64,000 nucleotides of DNA from Caballeronia hypogeia (GTDB lineage Bacteria > Pseudomonadota > Gammaproteobacteria > Burkholderiales > Burkholderiaceae), in the NCBI RefSeq assembly GCF_001544875.2, contig NZ_FCOA02000011.1:155984-219983 (forward strand). Direction: 5' to 3'. The notes beneath the pieces were generated by a model. That model was not told where the DNA came from and searched no databases. It worked only from the letters and a program-made list of their open reading frames with translations. The position numbers and the translations under genes are program-made. Below are positions 18,257-25,867 of this stretch, one piece after another; within the stretch, counting starts at the first letter, position 1; each line of letters starts with the position of its first letter.

Positions 18257-18730
18257 TTACTTCTTCGCCGCGTCCACCTTCGCATCGGCGGCCGACTTGT
18301 TGGCGTCGTTTTGCGCCTCGACTTTTTCCTTGTCGGCCTTCGCTTGCGCCACGTTGGCATCTTTCGCTGCGTCCTGCTTCTTCTTGTCGGCCTTGCTTTG
18401 AGCAGCGTGCTTTTTCTTGTTGGCTTTCGCCTGTGCCTTGGCGGCATCACCGCGAGCGTCGGAAGCTTGTTCCGGCGTGGTCGCCTGCGCTACCTTCGCG
18501 GCTTCCTTGTTGGCGTCGGCTTGCGCCGATGCCTTGTCCTCGTTCGCCGATGCCTGCGCCTTCGCGGCGTCGTGCTGTGCATCGGCCTTTTTCTTGTTGG
18601 CCGTCGCCTGAGCCTCGGCTTTTTCGTTGTTTGCCTTCAGTTGGGCTTTGCCGGCATCGGTTGCGGCGGTCTGCGCGAAAACGGTGGACACGAGCATTGC
18701 GGATGCGAGAGCAGCGACGATCTTCTTCAT
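18257..18730 (-). CDS. Secreted Ala/Lys-rich repeat protein
   Basis: This 157-residue protein starts with a signal peptide (about residues 1-20, ending in VFA-QT). The rest is almost only Ala, Lys, Asp, Glu, Gln and Asn, in irregular repeats of the type KADAQ, KANKKK and AQASANEDK. Such composition predicts one long charged helix or coiled coil in the periplasm. It has no tryptophan and no tyrosine. The function is not recognised; similar predicted periplasmic or histone-like Ala/Lys repeat proteins are frequent in Burkholderia. The frame is open upstream, but the signal peptide fixes the start at 18730. A clear terminator follows. Confidence 0.72.
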   Translation of the reverse strand: MKKIVAALASAMLVSTVFAQTAATDAGKAQLKANNEKAEAQATANKKKADAQHDAAKAQASANEDKASAQADANKEAAKVAQATTPEQASDARGDAAKAQAKANKKKHAAQSKADKKKQDAAKDANVAQAKADKEKVEAQNDANKSAADAKVDAAKK

Positions 18731-19137
18731 GGTTTGAAACTCCCTTGATCTCTTCTTCAGGATCGCGTGGCGCGCAGTGCGCCGCGCTGACGATGAAAAC
18801 GCCGCGTCTCTCGCCACCGTTGACGTTGCTCTGGTGACAAACGGTAACCAGTGGCGAGCAAATGCAACGGCGCGCGGTAAATGCGCCCAGTTCCTTGAGG
18901 CGTTTGTGCGGGCATTACCGGGCCGCATCAAAAAATGGTTACGCTTCGGCGAATTCACTTCAATTTGTAACGGCATGACTTTTAATTTGGCATCCGAAAT
19001 GAAGTTGGCCGATGCTGTTTTCCGAAGCCGAATTTGTAATCGTTGAAATGCGCGGTTACCAACTGCTGCAGTTATTTCTTAGCTGTCTGCTTAAGATGGC
19101 TTCCATGAACCCGGCCAAGCGGGAATTGGAGAAGCTA
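18731..19137. other. Intergenic region between two divergent small secreted-protein genes
   Basis: These 407 bases hold no supported gene. The base composition becomes less GC-rich between about 18900 and 19090, as expected for promoter DNA. No specific promoter or operator could be defined. Confidence 0.45.
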
Positions 19138-19464
19138 ATGAAACGCGCAGCACTTGTCTTGTTGATGATCGGTAGTTTGTCGGTGGCGGGCGAGGCATCG
19201 GCGCATGGATACGGCGGTCACGGCGGCGGACATGGCGGTGGCGGCGATGGCGGCGCGATCGTCGGTGCGCTGATCGGCGGCGCCGTGCTCGGCGCGCTGG
19301 TGACATCCGTTGCGAATGCGCAGCCCGCTTACGCACAACCTGTCTATGAACAGCCAGCGTATGCCCAGCCGGCATATGCTCAGCCGGTGTACGCGCAGCC
19401 GGCCCAGCCGCCTGGCTACTGCTACGACAACTATCGCAACGCGTATGTGCCGTGCGGTTACTGA
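19138..19464 (+). CDS. Secreted Gly-rich protein with AQPxY repeats
   Basis: This 108-residue protein starts at the ATG at 19138, preceded by GGAGAAG. A signal peptide (about residues 1-22) is followed by a Gly/His-rich stretch (about 23-39). A small hydrophobic glycine-zipper-like segment follows (about 40-59). Five tandem five-residue repeats of the form AQP(A/V)Y or EQPAY span residues 61-85. The tail CYDNYRNAYVPCGY has two cysteines. It is probably exported or membrane-associated. The function is not recognised. Another Gly-rich secreted protein gene follows on the same strand. Confidence 0.75.
   Translation: MKRAALVLLMIGSLSVAGEASAHGYGGHGGGHGGGGDGGAIVGALIGGAVLGALVTSVANAQPAYAQPVYEQPAYAQPAYAQPVYAQPAQPPGYCYDNYRNAYVPCGY
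19318..19392 (+). repeat. Tandem 15-bp coding repeat (AQPxY)
   Basis: Five consecutive 15-base units encode AQPAY, AQPVY, EQPAY, AQPAY and AQPVY. The units differ mainly at third codon positions, so selection acts on the protein repeat rather than on recent DNA slippage. Confidence 0.75.
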
Positions 19465-19568
19465 TGCGATAGCGCGAGAAGTCGCGGCACGTCCCTTGCG
19501 CGAATGCGGGACGGTTGCGGTAATCCAATACTTCGCCGCGACCGTCTTACATATCAGGGAGTCCGGAA

Positions 19569-19946
19569 ATGAACGCGACTACTAAGAAGCTGGCGATCTC
19601 GGCGTTGGTGCTCGGCTTATCGGGCGGTGTCGGCAGTGTCTATGCGCAAGCAGGCGGCGGCGCGACGGCGGGCGGTTCAATGGGCGCGGGCGGCAACGGC
19701 TCGTCGGGATCTGGATCGGCTGCTGCGGGCAAGGGCGGCGGCGTCGGCATGGGCGGCACGGGCATGGGCGGTTCGGCGGACGGCACGACGGGCACCGGTG
19801 CGGGCGCGAAGAGCGGCATGGGCAACGATGCGACCAACGGCATGGGACAGGATCAGGGCACCGTGCGCCGCAGTGTGCCGAACAACGGCAACATGAATTC
19901 GGGCGGCACGAATCCGAATGGCGCCGGCACGCAGAAGGGCTATTAA
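19569..19946 (+). CDS. Secreted Gly-rich low-complexity protein
   Basis: This 125-residue protein has a signal peptide (about residues 1-26, ending VYAQ-AG). The remainder is dominated by Gly, Ser, Ala, Thr, Asn and Met, with repeats such as GMGG and GTG. A polar tail is rich in Asn and Gly. An AGGGAGT-type ribosome-binding site precedes the ATG. It is likely a flexible periplasmic or surface polypeptide. The function is not recognised. It lies about 100 bases after the AQPxY repeat protein and may share its control. Confidence 0.7.
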   Translation: MNATTKKLAISALVLGLSGGVGSVYAQAGGGATAGGSMGAGGNGSSGSGSAAAGKGGGVGMGGTGMGGSADGTTGTGAGAKSGMGNDATNGMGQDQGTVRRSVPNNGNMNSGGTNPNGAGTQKGY

Positions 19947-20069
19947 AGCGAGCTATCGGAACGATGCGAGCGTGCACGCGGGTGCGATCGCCACAACGTT
20001 ATTTCATGGATGTGATGCGGCATCCGCCTGGCGGCGGCGCGTGGGCTTATGAAGACGCGGGACTGATAT

Positions 20070-20651
20070 TTACCAACCGCTTGCCGAAGCCGCATCGGCC
20101 GACGCAACGGGTTCGAACGTCTTGGCGCGCAAGCTGACCTTTTCGGCGTAAGCGCGCGATCCACCATAATTCTTCAGCGCGGCTTCGACATCGCCCTGGG
20201 CGGACTTCATATAGCCGTGCAGGATGGCCGAGCCGGTTTCGATATTGTCTTCAGGGTCCGTCAGGTCCACATTGCGCACGAGCTGCCTGTGTGCCGACGG
20301 CACCACTTGCATCAGCCCTGTTGCGTTGTTCGGCCCTTTGGCCGTTTCCTTGAAGCGCGATTCGATGGAGATGATCGCGAGCAGCAGCGCCGGCGGCAAC
20401 GAATACTTCGATGCAGACGACATGACCGCCGCTGCGATGGTCTGCGCCTTCTCGCGCGCCACACCGAACTTCCCCGTGAGAACTTCCGAAATCTTGTGAC
20501 TGGCCAACTGCGTCTTCGCGTCTTGCGCATCGGCGGATTGCGCGGTATCGGCGGCGACGGGCGTGTTGTCGCGCATTTCCTGCGCAAGGGCGGTGTGCGC
20601 CGAACTCAGCGAGAACGCAAGGACGGCAAGAAGGACGGGTAGACGACGCAT
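20070..20651 (-). CDS. Lytic transglycosylase (SLT domain)
   Basis: This 193-residue protein has a signal peptide (about residues 1-24). After a variable stretch, an SLT domain (about residues 70-180) carries the catalytic Glu97 in SIES and the motif GLMQVVP. Lytic transglycosylases cut peptidoglycan glycan strands and form 1,6-anhydromuramic acid in the periplasm. Its small size and single domain suggest a dedicated role, but no secretion-system genes lie near. It is a single gene, convergent with the preceding Gly-rich gene. Confidence 0.87.
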   Translation of the reverse strand: MRRLPVLLAVLAFSLSSAHTALAQEMRDNTPVAADTAQSADAQDAKTQLASHKISEVLTGKFGVAREKAQTIAAAVMSSASKYSLPPALLLAIISIESRFKETAKGPNNATGLMQVVPSAHRQLVRNVDLTDPEDNIETGSAILHGYMKSAQGDVEAALKNYGGSRAYAEKVSLRAKTFEPVASADAASASGW

Positions 20652-20756
20652 CGGGGAAGCGGATCAAAGCGGAATCGCATTATAGCCACATAAAAAATCC
20701 TTGTGGATCATGTACTTGTCTTAAATCTGATGTTTTATTTTGCAAATCGGCATGAT

Positions 20757-22238
20757 TTACGTCCGTCCTGCGCGCTTCGCCGTGGGCGCGGAGATGCCCT
20801 CACCAGCGTCCTGCGAGAGCCGTGCGAACATCGGCAGCGAGGCCAGAACCACCAGCGCCGTCACGATGAACGCGCACGCCAGTTGCCAGCGCTCGGTCTG
20901 CGCGCTGCCGGAAATCAGCATCGTCGTCTGGATCGTGCCGGCCGCGACCGTCACGCCGATGGCCTTCATCAACTGCTGCGCGGTGCCCTGAAACGAGGTC
21001 GCGGCGGCGAGCCGCGGCTTGGGGACATCGGCGAAGGCGAGCGCGCCCATCGTCGCGAAACTGAGCGAGCGGCCGAGTCCGCCGAGCAGCAATAGCAGGA
21101 AGATCGCGGCGGCGGGCCAGGCCTGTGACATCGTCGAGCAGACGAGCAGCACCGCCGCGAACACCGCGCTGCCCGCGCAGAGAACCGCGCGCACGGAGAA
21201 TCGCCGCAACGCGAGGGCCGTCATCGGGCGCATGCAGAAGGAGCCCAGCGCGCTCGCGAAGGTCACGAGGCCGCTGGCCGTCGCGCTGTAGCCGAAGCCG
21301 GTCTGCAACGTGAGCGGCACGAGAAACGGCAGCGCGCCCGCACCGGCGCGAAACAGGCTGCCCGCGACGGTCGCCGCATGGAAAGTGGGAATCGAAAGCA
21401 GCGAGAAGTCGATGGCCGGATTCGACACGCGGCGGCAATGCAGCACTGTCATCCTGAAGAGCAGCAGGCCGACCGCGGCGCAGACCCAGGGCACGCCGGC
21501 CGGCAGCACGCCGCGCCCCGCGCTCTCGATGCCGATCATGAACAGGCTCAGTGACGCACCCGAGAGCAACATGCCGCGCAGATCGGGCGGCGTGCGGCTT
21601 TCGGGCGGCGAGGGCGGCAGAAGTTTCCACGTCAGCACGAGCCCGATGCAGCCGACCGGCACGTTGACCCAGAAGATGCTGCGCCACGAGAGCGCGTCGG
21701 TGAGAAAGCCGCCGAGCGGGGGGCCGAGCAAAGGGCCCACGAGCGCGGGCATGGTGAGCCAGGTCGTCGCCTGAAGCAGTTCCTCGCGCCTCACGCCGCG
21801 AAACAGGATCAGCCGTCCGACGGGCACCATCATCGCGCCGCCGAGACCCTGCACGACGCGCGCGGCGAGCAGTTGCGGCAGGTTCATCGCGGCGGCGCAG
21901 GCGACCGAGGCGAGCGTGAATGTCGCGATGGCCCACATGAACACGCGGCGCGCGCCGAAGCGGTCGGCCACCCAGCCGCTCGCGGGAATGAAGACCGTCA
22001 GCGCGACGAGGTACGCGGTGATCGCGCTGGAAAGATGAACGGGATCGACGTTGAGATCGCGCGCCATCGTTGGGATGGCGGTGGCGACGATGGTGCCGTC
22101 CATGTTCTGCATGAACAGGGCCGAAGCAACGACGGCGGCGGTGACGCGGAAGTTGCCGCCTTTCACGGTGAGGCGCTCGCAAGCACGCTGAAGGCCGCTC
22201 TCCAGGCGTGCTGAAATGGGAATGGTTGCATGGCGCAC
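20757..22238 (-). CDS. MFS drug efflux transporter, DHA2 (EmrB-like) family
   Basis: This 493-residue protein has about 14 hydrophobic helices. It carries the MFS motifs of the DHA2 group: D-x-T-I-V-x-x-A-I-P near residue 47, the G-x-x-x-D-R-x-G-x-R loop motif near residue 90, and GPLLGPPLGG in helix 5. These proteins export toxic compounds by proton antiport across the inner membrane. No membrane-fusion partner (EmrA type) or regulator is adjacent, so the substrate cannot be inferred. It is divergent from the TfoX-domain ORF 74 bases away. Confidence 0.87.
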   Translation of the reverse strand: MRHATIPISARLESGLQRACERLTVKGGNFRVTAAVVASALFMQNMDGTIVATAIPTMARDLNVDPVHLSSAITAYLVALTVFIPASGWVADRFGARRVFMWAIATFTLASVACAAAMNLPQLLAARVVQGLGGAMMVPVGRLILFRGVRREELLQATTWLTMPALVGPLLGPPLGGFLTDALSWRSIFWVNVPVGCIGLVLTWKLLPPSPPESRTPPDLRGMLLSGASLSLFMIGIESAGRGVLPAGVPWVCAAVGLLLFRMTVLHCRRVSNPAIDFSLLSIPTFHAATVAGSLFRAGAGALPFLVPLTLQTGFGYSATASGLVTFASALGSFCMRPMTALALRRFSVRAVLCAGSAVFAAVLLVCSTMSQAWPAAAIFLLLLLGGLGRSLSFATMGALAFADVPKPRLAAATSFQGTAQQLMKAIGVTVAAGTIQTTMLISGSAQTERWQLACAFIVTALVVLASLPMFARLSQDAGEGISAPTAKRAGRT

Positions 22239-22312
22239 AGTCTAGCGCGATACCCGAACGGGCGTTCTTGGATGAGTCGCCCGACCACCGACCACGACGA
22301 GAGGAGCCGCGC

Positions 22313-23191
22313 GTGCCCACGGCGTTTCAACTGCAGGCGAAAGCCGTGCTCGATCGCGCGCTGCTCTCGCTCGCCGATGTCTTGTCGCGCACCATGTTCG
22401 GTTGCCCCGCGTATTTCATCGGCGACAAGCTGTTTGCGTGCGTTTATGGCAAGGGCGTGGCCGTGAAGCTGCCGGCCGATGAAGCCAGCCGATACTTCGC
22501 GGCACATTCGCATGCACATCCGTTTCAGCCTTACGACCGCGCGCCGATGCGCGGCTGGGTGCAATTCGACCGCACGCAGCCCGAGGATCTGCTGAAGGAT
22601 CTCGATGCGATCCGACGCGCGATGGAATTCGTGCGCGACCGAGCCTCAGGCGCGCGTCAGCGCGACGCTCGCCGCCATCTCCATGAAGTACGGCAGCGCG
22701 GGCGTGACACGATGCGCATCCTTGGCCTGGTCGTCCCAGCGGCGCAGCGCGATGGCGTCCTGCGCATAGGGCCTGGCGAGAAAGGCTTGCGCGGCGCCAT
22801 CGTCGAAGATGCCGCCTTGCAGTTGCAGGCTGCGCACCGAATCCGCCGACAGACGCGCGTGATACGTCGGATCGATCGCGCACAGGCAGCGCTTCGCATC
22901 GACGTGCAGGCGAATGGGTTCGAGCACGGCGTCGGAGAAAAGCGGGCGCAGGAACGGCAGCGCGTAGTACTGGTGCAGGTCGTCTATGCCGCGTTCGCTC
23001 GGCGTTTCGCCTTGCAGGTTCAGCAGGTGACCGAGATCGTGCAGCAAGGCCGCGACGATCAGCTCGCGGCTCGCGCCCGCGGCTTCTGCGAGCGTCGCGC
23101 TCTGCAGCGCGTGTTGCAGTTGCGTGACCGGCTCGCCGCTGTAGGCCATCGGGCCGTGTTCGTCGAACAGGCGCCGGATGTCGTCGAGTGA
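22313..23191 (+). CDS. TfoX N-terminal domain protein with unusual read-through tail
   Basis: Translation from the GTG at 22313, after GAGGAG, gives a TfoX-like N-terminal domain (about residues 1-110: MFGCPAYFIGDKLFACVYG and KLPADEA-type motifs). Similar stand-alone proteins are about 110 residues long. Here the frame has no stop until 23191, so the remaining 180 or so residues are Arg-rich and run antisense through the HD-domain gene on the other strand. Most likely the true stop near 22650 was lost or shifted. The domain is real; the C-terminal end as given is doubtful. The function of such stand-alone domains is not known. Confidence 0.55.
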   Translation: MPTAFQLQAKAVLDRALLSLADVLSRTMFGCPAYFIGDKLFACVYGKGVAVKLPADEASRYFAAHSHAHPFQPYDRAPMRGWVQFDRTQPEDLLKDLDAIRRAMEFVRDRASGARQRDARRHLHEVRQRGRDTMRILGLVVPAAQRDGVLRIGPGEKGLRGAIVEDAALQLQAAHRIRRQTRVIRRIDRAQAALRIDVQANGFEHGVGEKRAQERQRVVLVQVVYAAFARRFALQVQQVTEIVQQGRDDQLAARARGFCERRALQRVLQLRDRLAAVGHRAVFVEQAPDVVE

Positions 23192-23200
23192 AAGCGCCAT
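22646..23200 (-). CDS. HD-domain oxygenase of the PhnZ type
   Basis: This 184-residue protein belongs to the phosphonate-associated HD group. The metal-binding residues His30, His54, Asp55 and His58 are visible. Tyr20 and Glu23, with the same spacing as the PhnZ substrate residues Tyr24 and Glu27, lie in AYSGEPVTQ. PhnZ is a mixed-valent di-iron oxygenase that cleaves 2-amino-1-hydroxyethylphosphonate. No phosphonate genes, in particular no PhnY-like hydroxylase, lie in the window, so it may act on another hydroxylated substrate. It starts about 100 bases before the next gene on the other strand. Confidence 0.75.
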   Translation of the reverse strand: MALSLDDIRRLFDEHGPMAYSGEPVTQLQHALQSATLAEAAGASRELIVAALLHDLGHLLNLQGETPSERGIDDLHQYYALPFLRPLFSDAVLEPIRLHVDAKRCLCAIDPTYHARLSADSVRSLQLQGGIFDDGAAQAFLARPYAQDAIALRRWDDQAKDAHRVTPALPYFMEMAASVALTRA

Positions 23201-23301
23201 CGTAAGGAAACGGTAGGAGAGTATCCTGCAAGCGTCGAAACGCGCGATTGTCGCCGCGCATCATGACGGATTCATGGCGACGCGCGCAAGGATAGAAACC
23301 G

Positions 23302-23622
23302 ATGCCCTTCTCCTTCAGCCGTCGCCCCGAGCTGGCCGGTCTGACGCGCCCGGCGCGGCGCGATGTGCGTCGCATCGCCTGGCATTTCGCGCAGCGGCAC
23401 TGGACTCTGCACGCGCCCGCGTTCGTGTGGTTCGTCTATGTGCTGTTGCACACGCGCTTTCACGTCACGCCCGAGCGGCGCGACTATCTGCTCGTCACGC
23501 TTGTGATCTTCGTCGTGGCGGTCGTCAACATACGGCTCCATATCGCGCGCTACCTGAAACCCGCCCGCGCCATCTTCGATGTGCTGGGAAATAGCGCCGC
23601 GCGCACGATTACGGGTCGCTAG
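23302..23622 (+). CDS. Small membrane protein, 2TM
   Basis: The product has 106 residues, with two hydrophobic segments (about residues 38-52 and 62-80) and an Arg-rich N-terminus, so it is probably an inner-membrane protein with cytoplasmic ends. The arrangement Phe-x-x-His...Tyr-x-x-x-His is reminiscent of 2TM-domain proteins, but the family could not be fixed. Codon use is normal. It sits between the HD oxygenase gene, which is divergent, and the J-domain gene 88 bases downstream. Confidence 0.6.
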   Translation: MPFSFSRRPELAGLTRPARRDVRRIAWHFAQRHWTLHAPAFVWFVYVLLHTRFHVTPERRDYLLVTLVIFVVAVVNIRLHIARYLKPARAIFDVLGNSAARTITGR

Positions 23623-23710
23623 CCATTCGTGTTGCAGAGCCGCATCGCGCGAATGGACCCTGTTTCTCGCGTGTTACGATGCTCGGCGACCCGTATCCAC
23701 CGAACGCAAG

Positions 23711-24316
23711 ATGGCAACGCTATACGAAACGCTCGGCGTGAACGAGCACGCCACCGTAGAAGAGATCAAACGCGCATATCGCAAGGCCGCGATGCGCAGT
23801 CACCCGGACCGCAACGCCGGCAACGAAGACGCCGCGCGCGCAAAGTTTCTGGAGATCAAGGAAGCCTACGCGATCCTGTCCGACCCGCCGCAGCGCGAGG
23901 TCTACGACCGCACCTTCGCCGAAGAGATGCGCCGCTTCGAGGCGCGCAGGCGTCAGGAAGAAGCCGAACGCGAGGCGCGGGAAGCGAAGGAGCGCGAGGC
24001 ACGCGAGAAGCTCTACGCAAAGCGCGTGTCGCTCGCGATGCGTTACGCGTCGCAGGGTCATAACCGCGACGTCGTGTTCGGCGTGCTGCTGGGCGCGCAC
24101 TGCGACCAGGCCACCGCGCGGCAGATCGCGAACAGCGTGGTCGCGCTGCACGAATCGCGTCAGGCGAAGGAAGAAACCAGCGAGGGACGTCCCGAAGAAC
24201 AGAAGCCAGGCATCGATGGCAAGGACGCAAAGGAAGAGAAGGAAACCGCCACGGCCGGCGCCGCGAATCCGCTCGGCGCGATGTGGTTCCAGTTCCTCAA
24301 CAACCTGCGCTTCTAG
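23711..24316 (+). CDS. J-domain (DnaJ-like) protein
   Basis: This 201-residue protein starts with a J-domain (residues 2-66) that contains the HPD motif at 31-33, the contact needed to stimulate DnaK ATPase. A long charged helix rich in Glu, Arg and Ala follows (about 75-105). A C-terminal region has no Gly/Phe or zinc-finger part, so this is a class III co-chaperone. The tail carries a Lys/Glu-rich linker and a short hydrophobic end. The client or location is unknown. Confidence 0.82.
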   Translation: MATLYETLGVNEHATVEEIKRAYRKAAMRSHPDRNAGNEDAARAKFLEIKEAYAILSDPPQREVYDRTFAEEMRRFEARRRQEEAEREAREAKEREAREKLYAKRVSLAMRYASQGHNRDVVFGVLLGAHCDQATARQIANSVVALHESRQAKEETSEGRPEEQKPGIDGKDAKEEKETATAGAANPLGAMWFQFLNNLRF

Positions 24317-24347
24317 TTCAGCGCGCGGAACCACACCGATAAAAGCA

Positions 24348-24596
24348 TCAGGCCGCGAGGCGCTCGCCGCGCATGTTGCTGCTTCTCGGCGCAGGCGGAT
24401 AAACACACCACTGACCGTCATCGTGACGGAAGAAGAACAGCGCACGCGACATCGCGCCGTGCAAGGTCTCGATGCACACATAACGGCGCCCGTCCGCGCG
24501 CGTTCGGCTGAACTGCCTCACATGTACCGGCACGCTGCCCGGTGCGAGCCATTTTTCGACCTGGTAACGAAGGGACCGCTCATTCGCGCATTTCAT
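24348..24596 (-). CDS. Small hypothetical protein
   Basis: The function is not recognised. The chosen start gives 82 residues after a GGGAG ribosome-binding site; longer forms from 24611 or 24692 are possible. The sequence has alternating aromatic and basic residues (VEKWLAPGSVPVHVRQF, RRYVCIETLHG) and looks like a small beta-rich cytoplasmic protein. It has normal codon use, which supports it being a genuine gene of the Burkholderia type. Confidence 0.5.
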   Translation of the reverse strand: MKCANERSLRYQVEKWLAPGSVPVHVRQFSRTRADGRRYVCIETLHGAMSRALFFFRHDDGQWCVYPPAPRSSNMRGERLAA

Positions 24597-24938
24597 TTCA
24601 GTCTCCCGCATGCGGCATTCATATACTGGATAACGGCCGAATGTGCCGATGTTTGAAGCCCAGTTCGTGAAACCCCTGCCGCAACGCACCACGTTCTTGA
24701 CAAAGCACTTGAACTCTACGCCTGGAATCGTGAGCAGTGCCCGTTTTTGCGAAATAGCAACAGCGAGCTTTCACGCGTCTTCCGCCATGCTTCGTTCACG
24801 AAGAACGCGTAAGTCCGACGAGCCCATCGTCGTATGACGTGATGCGCGGGTATGTACGCGAACGGTCATATCAAATGGTCGATGCGTACGCTTCCCGTCA
24901 CTTCGATTGAAGCGAACGTCGTGCCTGCTGAGTGCCGG
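24597..24938. other. Intergenic region, lower GC
   Basis: About 340 bases between the small hypothetical gene and the glyoxalase-fold gene have no supported coding sequence. A 14-base hairpin (CTTCGT-TC-ACGAAG) lies near 24788-24801. A TTGACA hexamer occurs near 24698 without a good -10 partner. Confidence 0.4.
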
Positions 24939-25325
24939 TCAGAGCGGTTTCGCGAAGCTCAGTTCGTGGCCGTCGGGATCGGTGAGATGGAAGTAGCGCT
25001 CGTTCCAGGGCGCATCGCGCGGCGCGAATTGCGGCTCGATGCCGTGCGCCCGGACCTTCCGATAGAACGCGTCCACGTCGGACACGTAGATGACGACGCG
25101 GCCCCAGAAACCGATCGGGCCATGCGTCTCGCTGGTGAGATTGAGATACGAATTGCCGAGCGCGAACGAGGTGAATGCTTCGTTGCCGCCGCCGTACAGC
25201 TTGCGAAAACCGAGCGCTTCATAGAAGCGCACCGCGCGCGCCATGTCGTGTGTGGCGAATGTGATGGCGCTCAGGCTTTCGACGTGCGCGTCGTCTTGCT
25301 GTTGCTTGTCGTTCGATGTCGTCAT
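24939..25325 (-). CDS. VOC (glyoxalase/bleomycin resistance) family protein
   Basis: The product has 128 residues in the VOC fold, with two beta-alpha-beta-beta-beta units. His27 (FATHDMARAVRFYEALGF) and a C-terminal Asp-Pro-Asp-Gly-His-Glu motif supply likely metal ligands. Such proteins include glyoxalases, dioxygenases and antibiotic-binding proteins. The substrate cannot be read from the sequence. It ends on the same strand 18 bases after nothing conserved and follows a small hypothetical gene (25344-25664), possibly in one transcript. Confidence 0.78.
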   Translation of the reverse strand: MTTSNDKQQQDDAHVESLSAITFATHDMARAVRFYEALGFRKLYGGGNEAFTSFALGNSYLNLTSETHGPIGFWGRVVIYVSDVDAFYRKVRAHGIEPQFAPRDAPWNERYFHLTDPDGHELSFAKPL

Positions 25326-25343
25326 GCACTGAATGGTCGATGG

Positions 25344-25664
25344 TCATCCCGGCTGATGATGCGATACGAGCGCGAGCACCGAAAGATCCGGATGCGTGCC
25401 ATCGACGATGCTCCTGCCGATATGCCGCGCATCGTCCACGGCGTCCTGCGCGGTCTTGTATTCGTCCTCGCCGTCGGCATGAAAATGCACCGCTTCGCCG
25501 GGCGTGTCCGCGTTCGCGCCGGGCCGGCACACATGGCCGATATACACGTAGCGGTCCACGTTGCGCGGCGGCGCGTGCTCGGGCGTCGGCTTCAGTTGCG
25601 GCAATACGTGGACCTCGAAGCCTTCGTAATCGAAGACGTGCCATTGAGCGGGATCGTCGGGCAT
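25344..25664 (-). CDS. Small hypothetical protein
   Basis: The function is not recognised. The start at 25664 follows a strong AAGGAGG site and gives 106 residues; an upstream ATG at 25682 is an alternative. The protein is rich in His, Asp and Pro, contains WHVFDYEGFEVHVLPQL near its start and a DGEDEYKTAQDAVDDARHIG helix near the middle. It has no signal peptide or membrane segment. It lies 18 bases before the VOC-fold gene on the same strand, so the two are probably co-transcribed. Confidence 0.6.
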   Translation of the reverse strand: MPDDPAQWHVFDYEGFEVHVLPQLKPTPEHAPPRNVDRYVYIGHVCRPGANADTPGEAVHFHADGEDEYKTAQDAVDDARHIGRSIVDGTHPDLSVLALVSHHQPG

Positions 25665-25867
25665 GATCGCCTCCTTGTGCATTGTTCGCTCGCCGTTCAA
25701 CGTTACTCCTGTTGGCGCGGGGAGGCCACCACCGAGCGTCGCTTCCATAGCTCATACGAAAGGTGCCGGCGGCGCGCGAAAATTGACAGCATTCTGCCGC
25801 GCGGCGGATACTTTCCGGCGCACTTCGAGCGCATCCGTCAAGCCGTTTCCCTGCATCGGGAGGCGTC

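Noticed and set aside
24643..24837. 64-codon frame in the gap before the glyoxalase-fold gene
   Set aside because: It has no ribosome-binding site, no recognisable pattern and untypical codon use.
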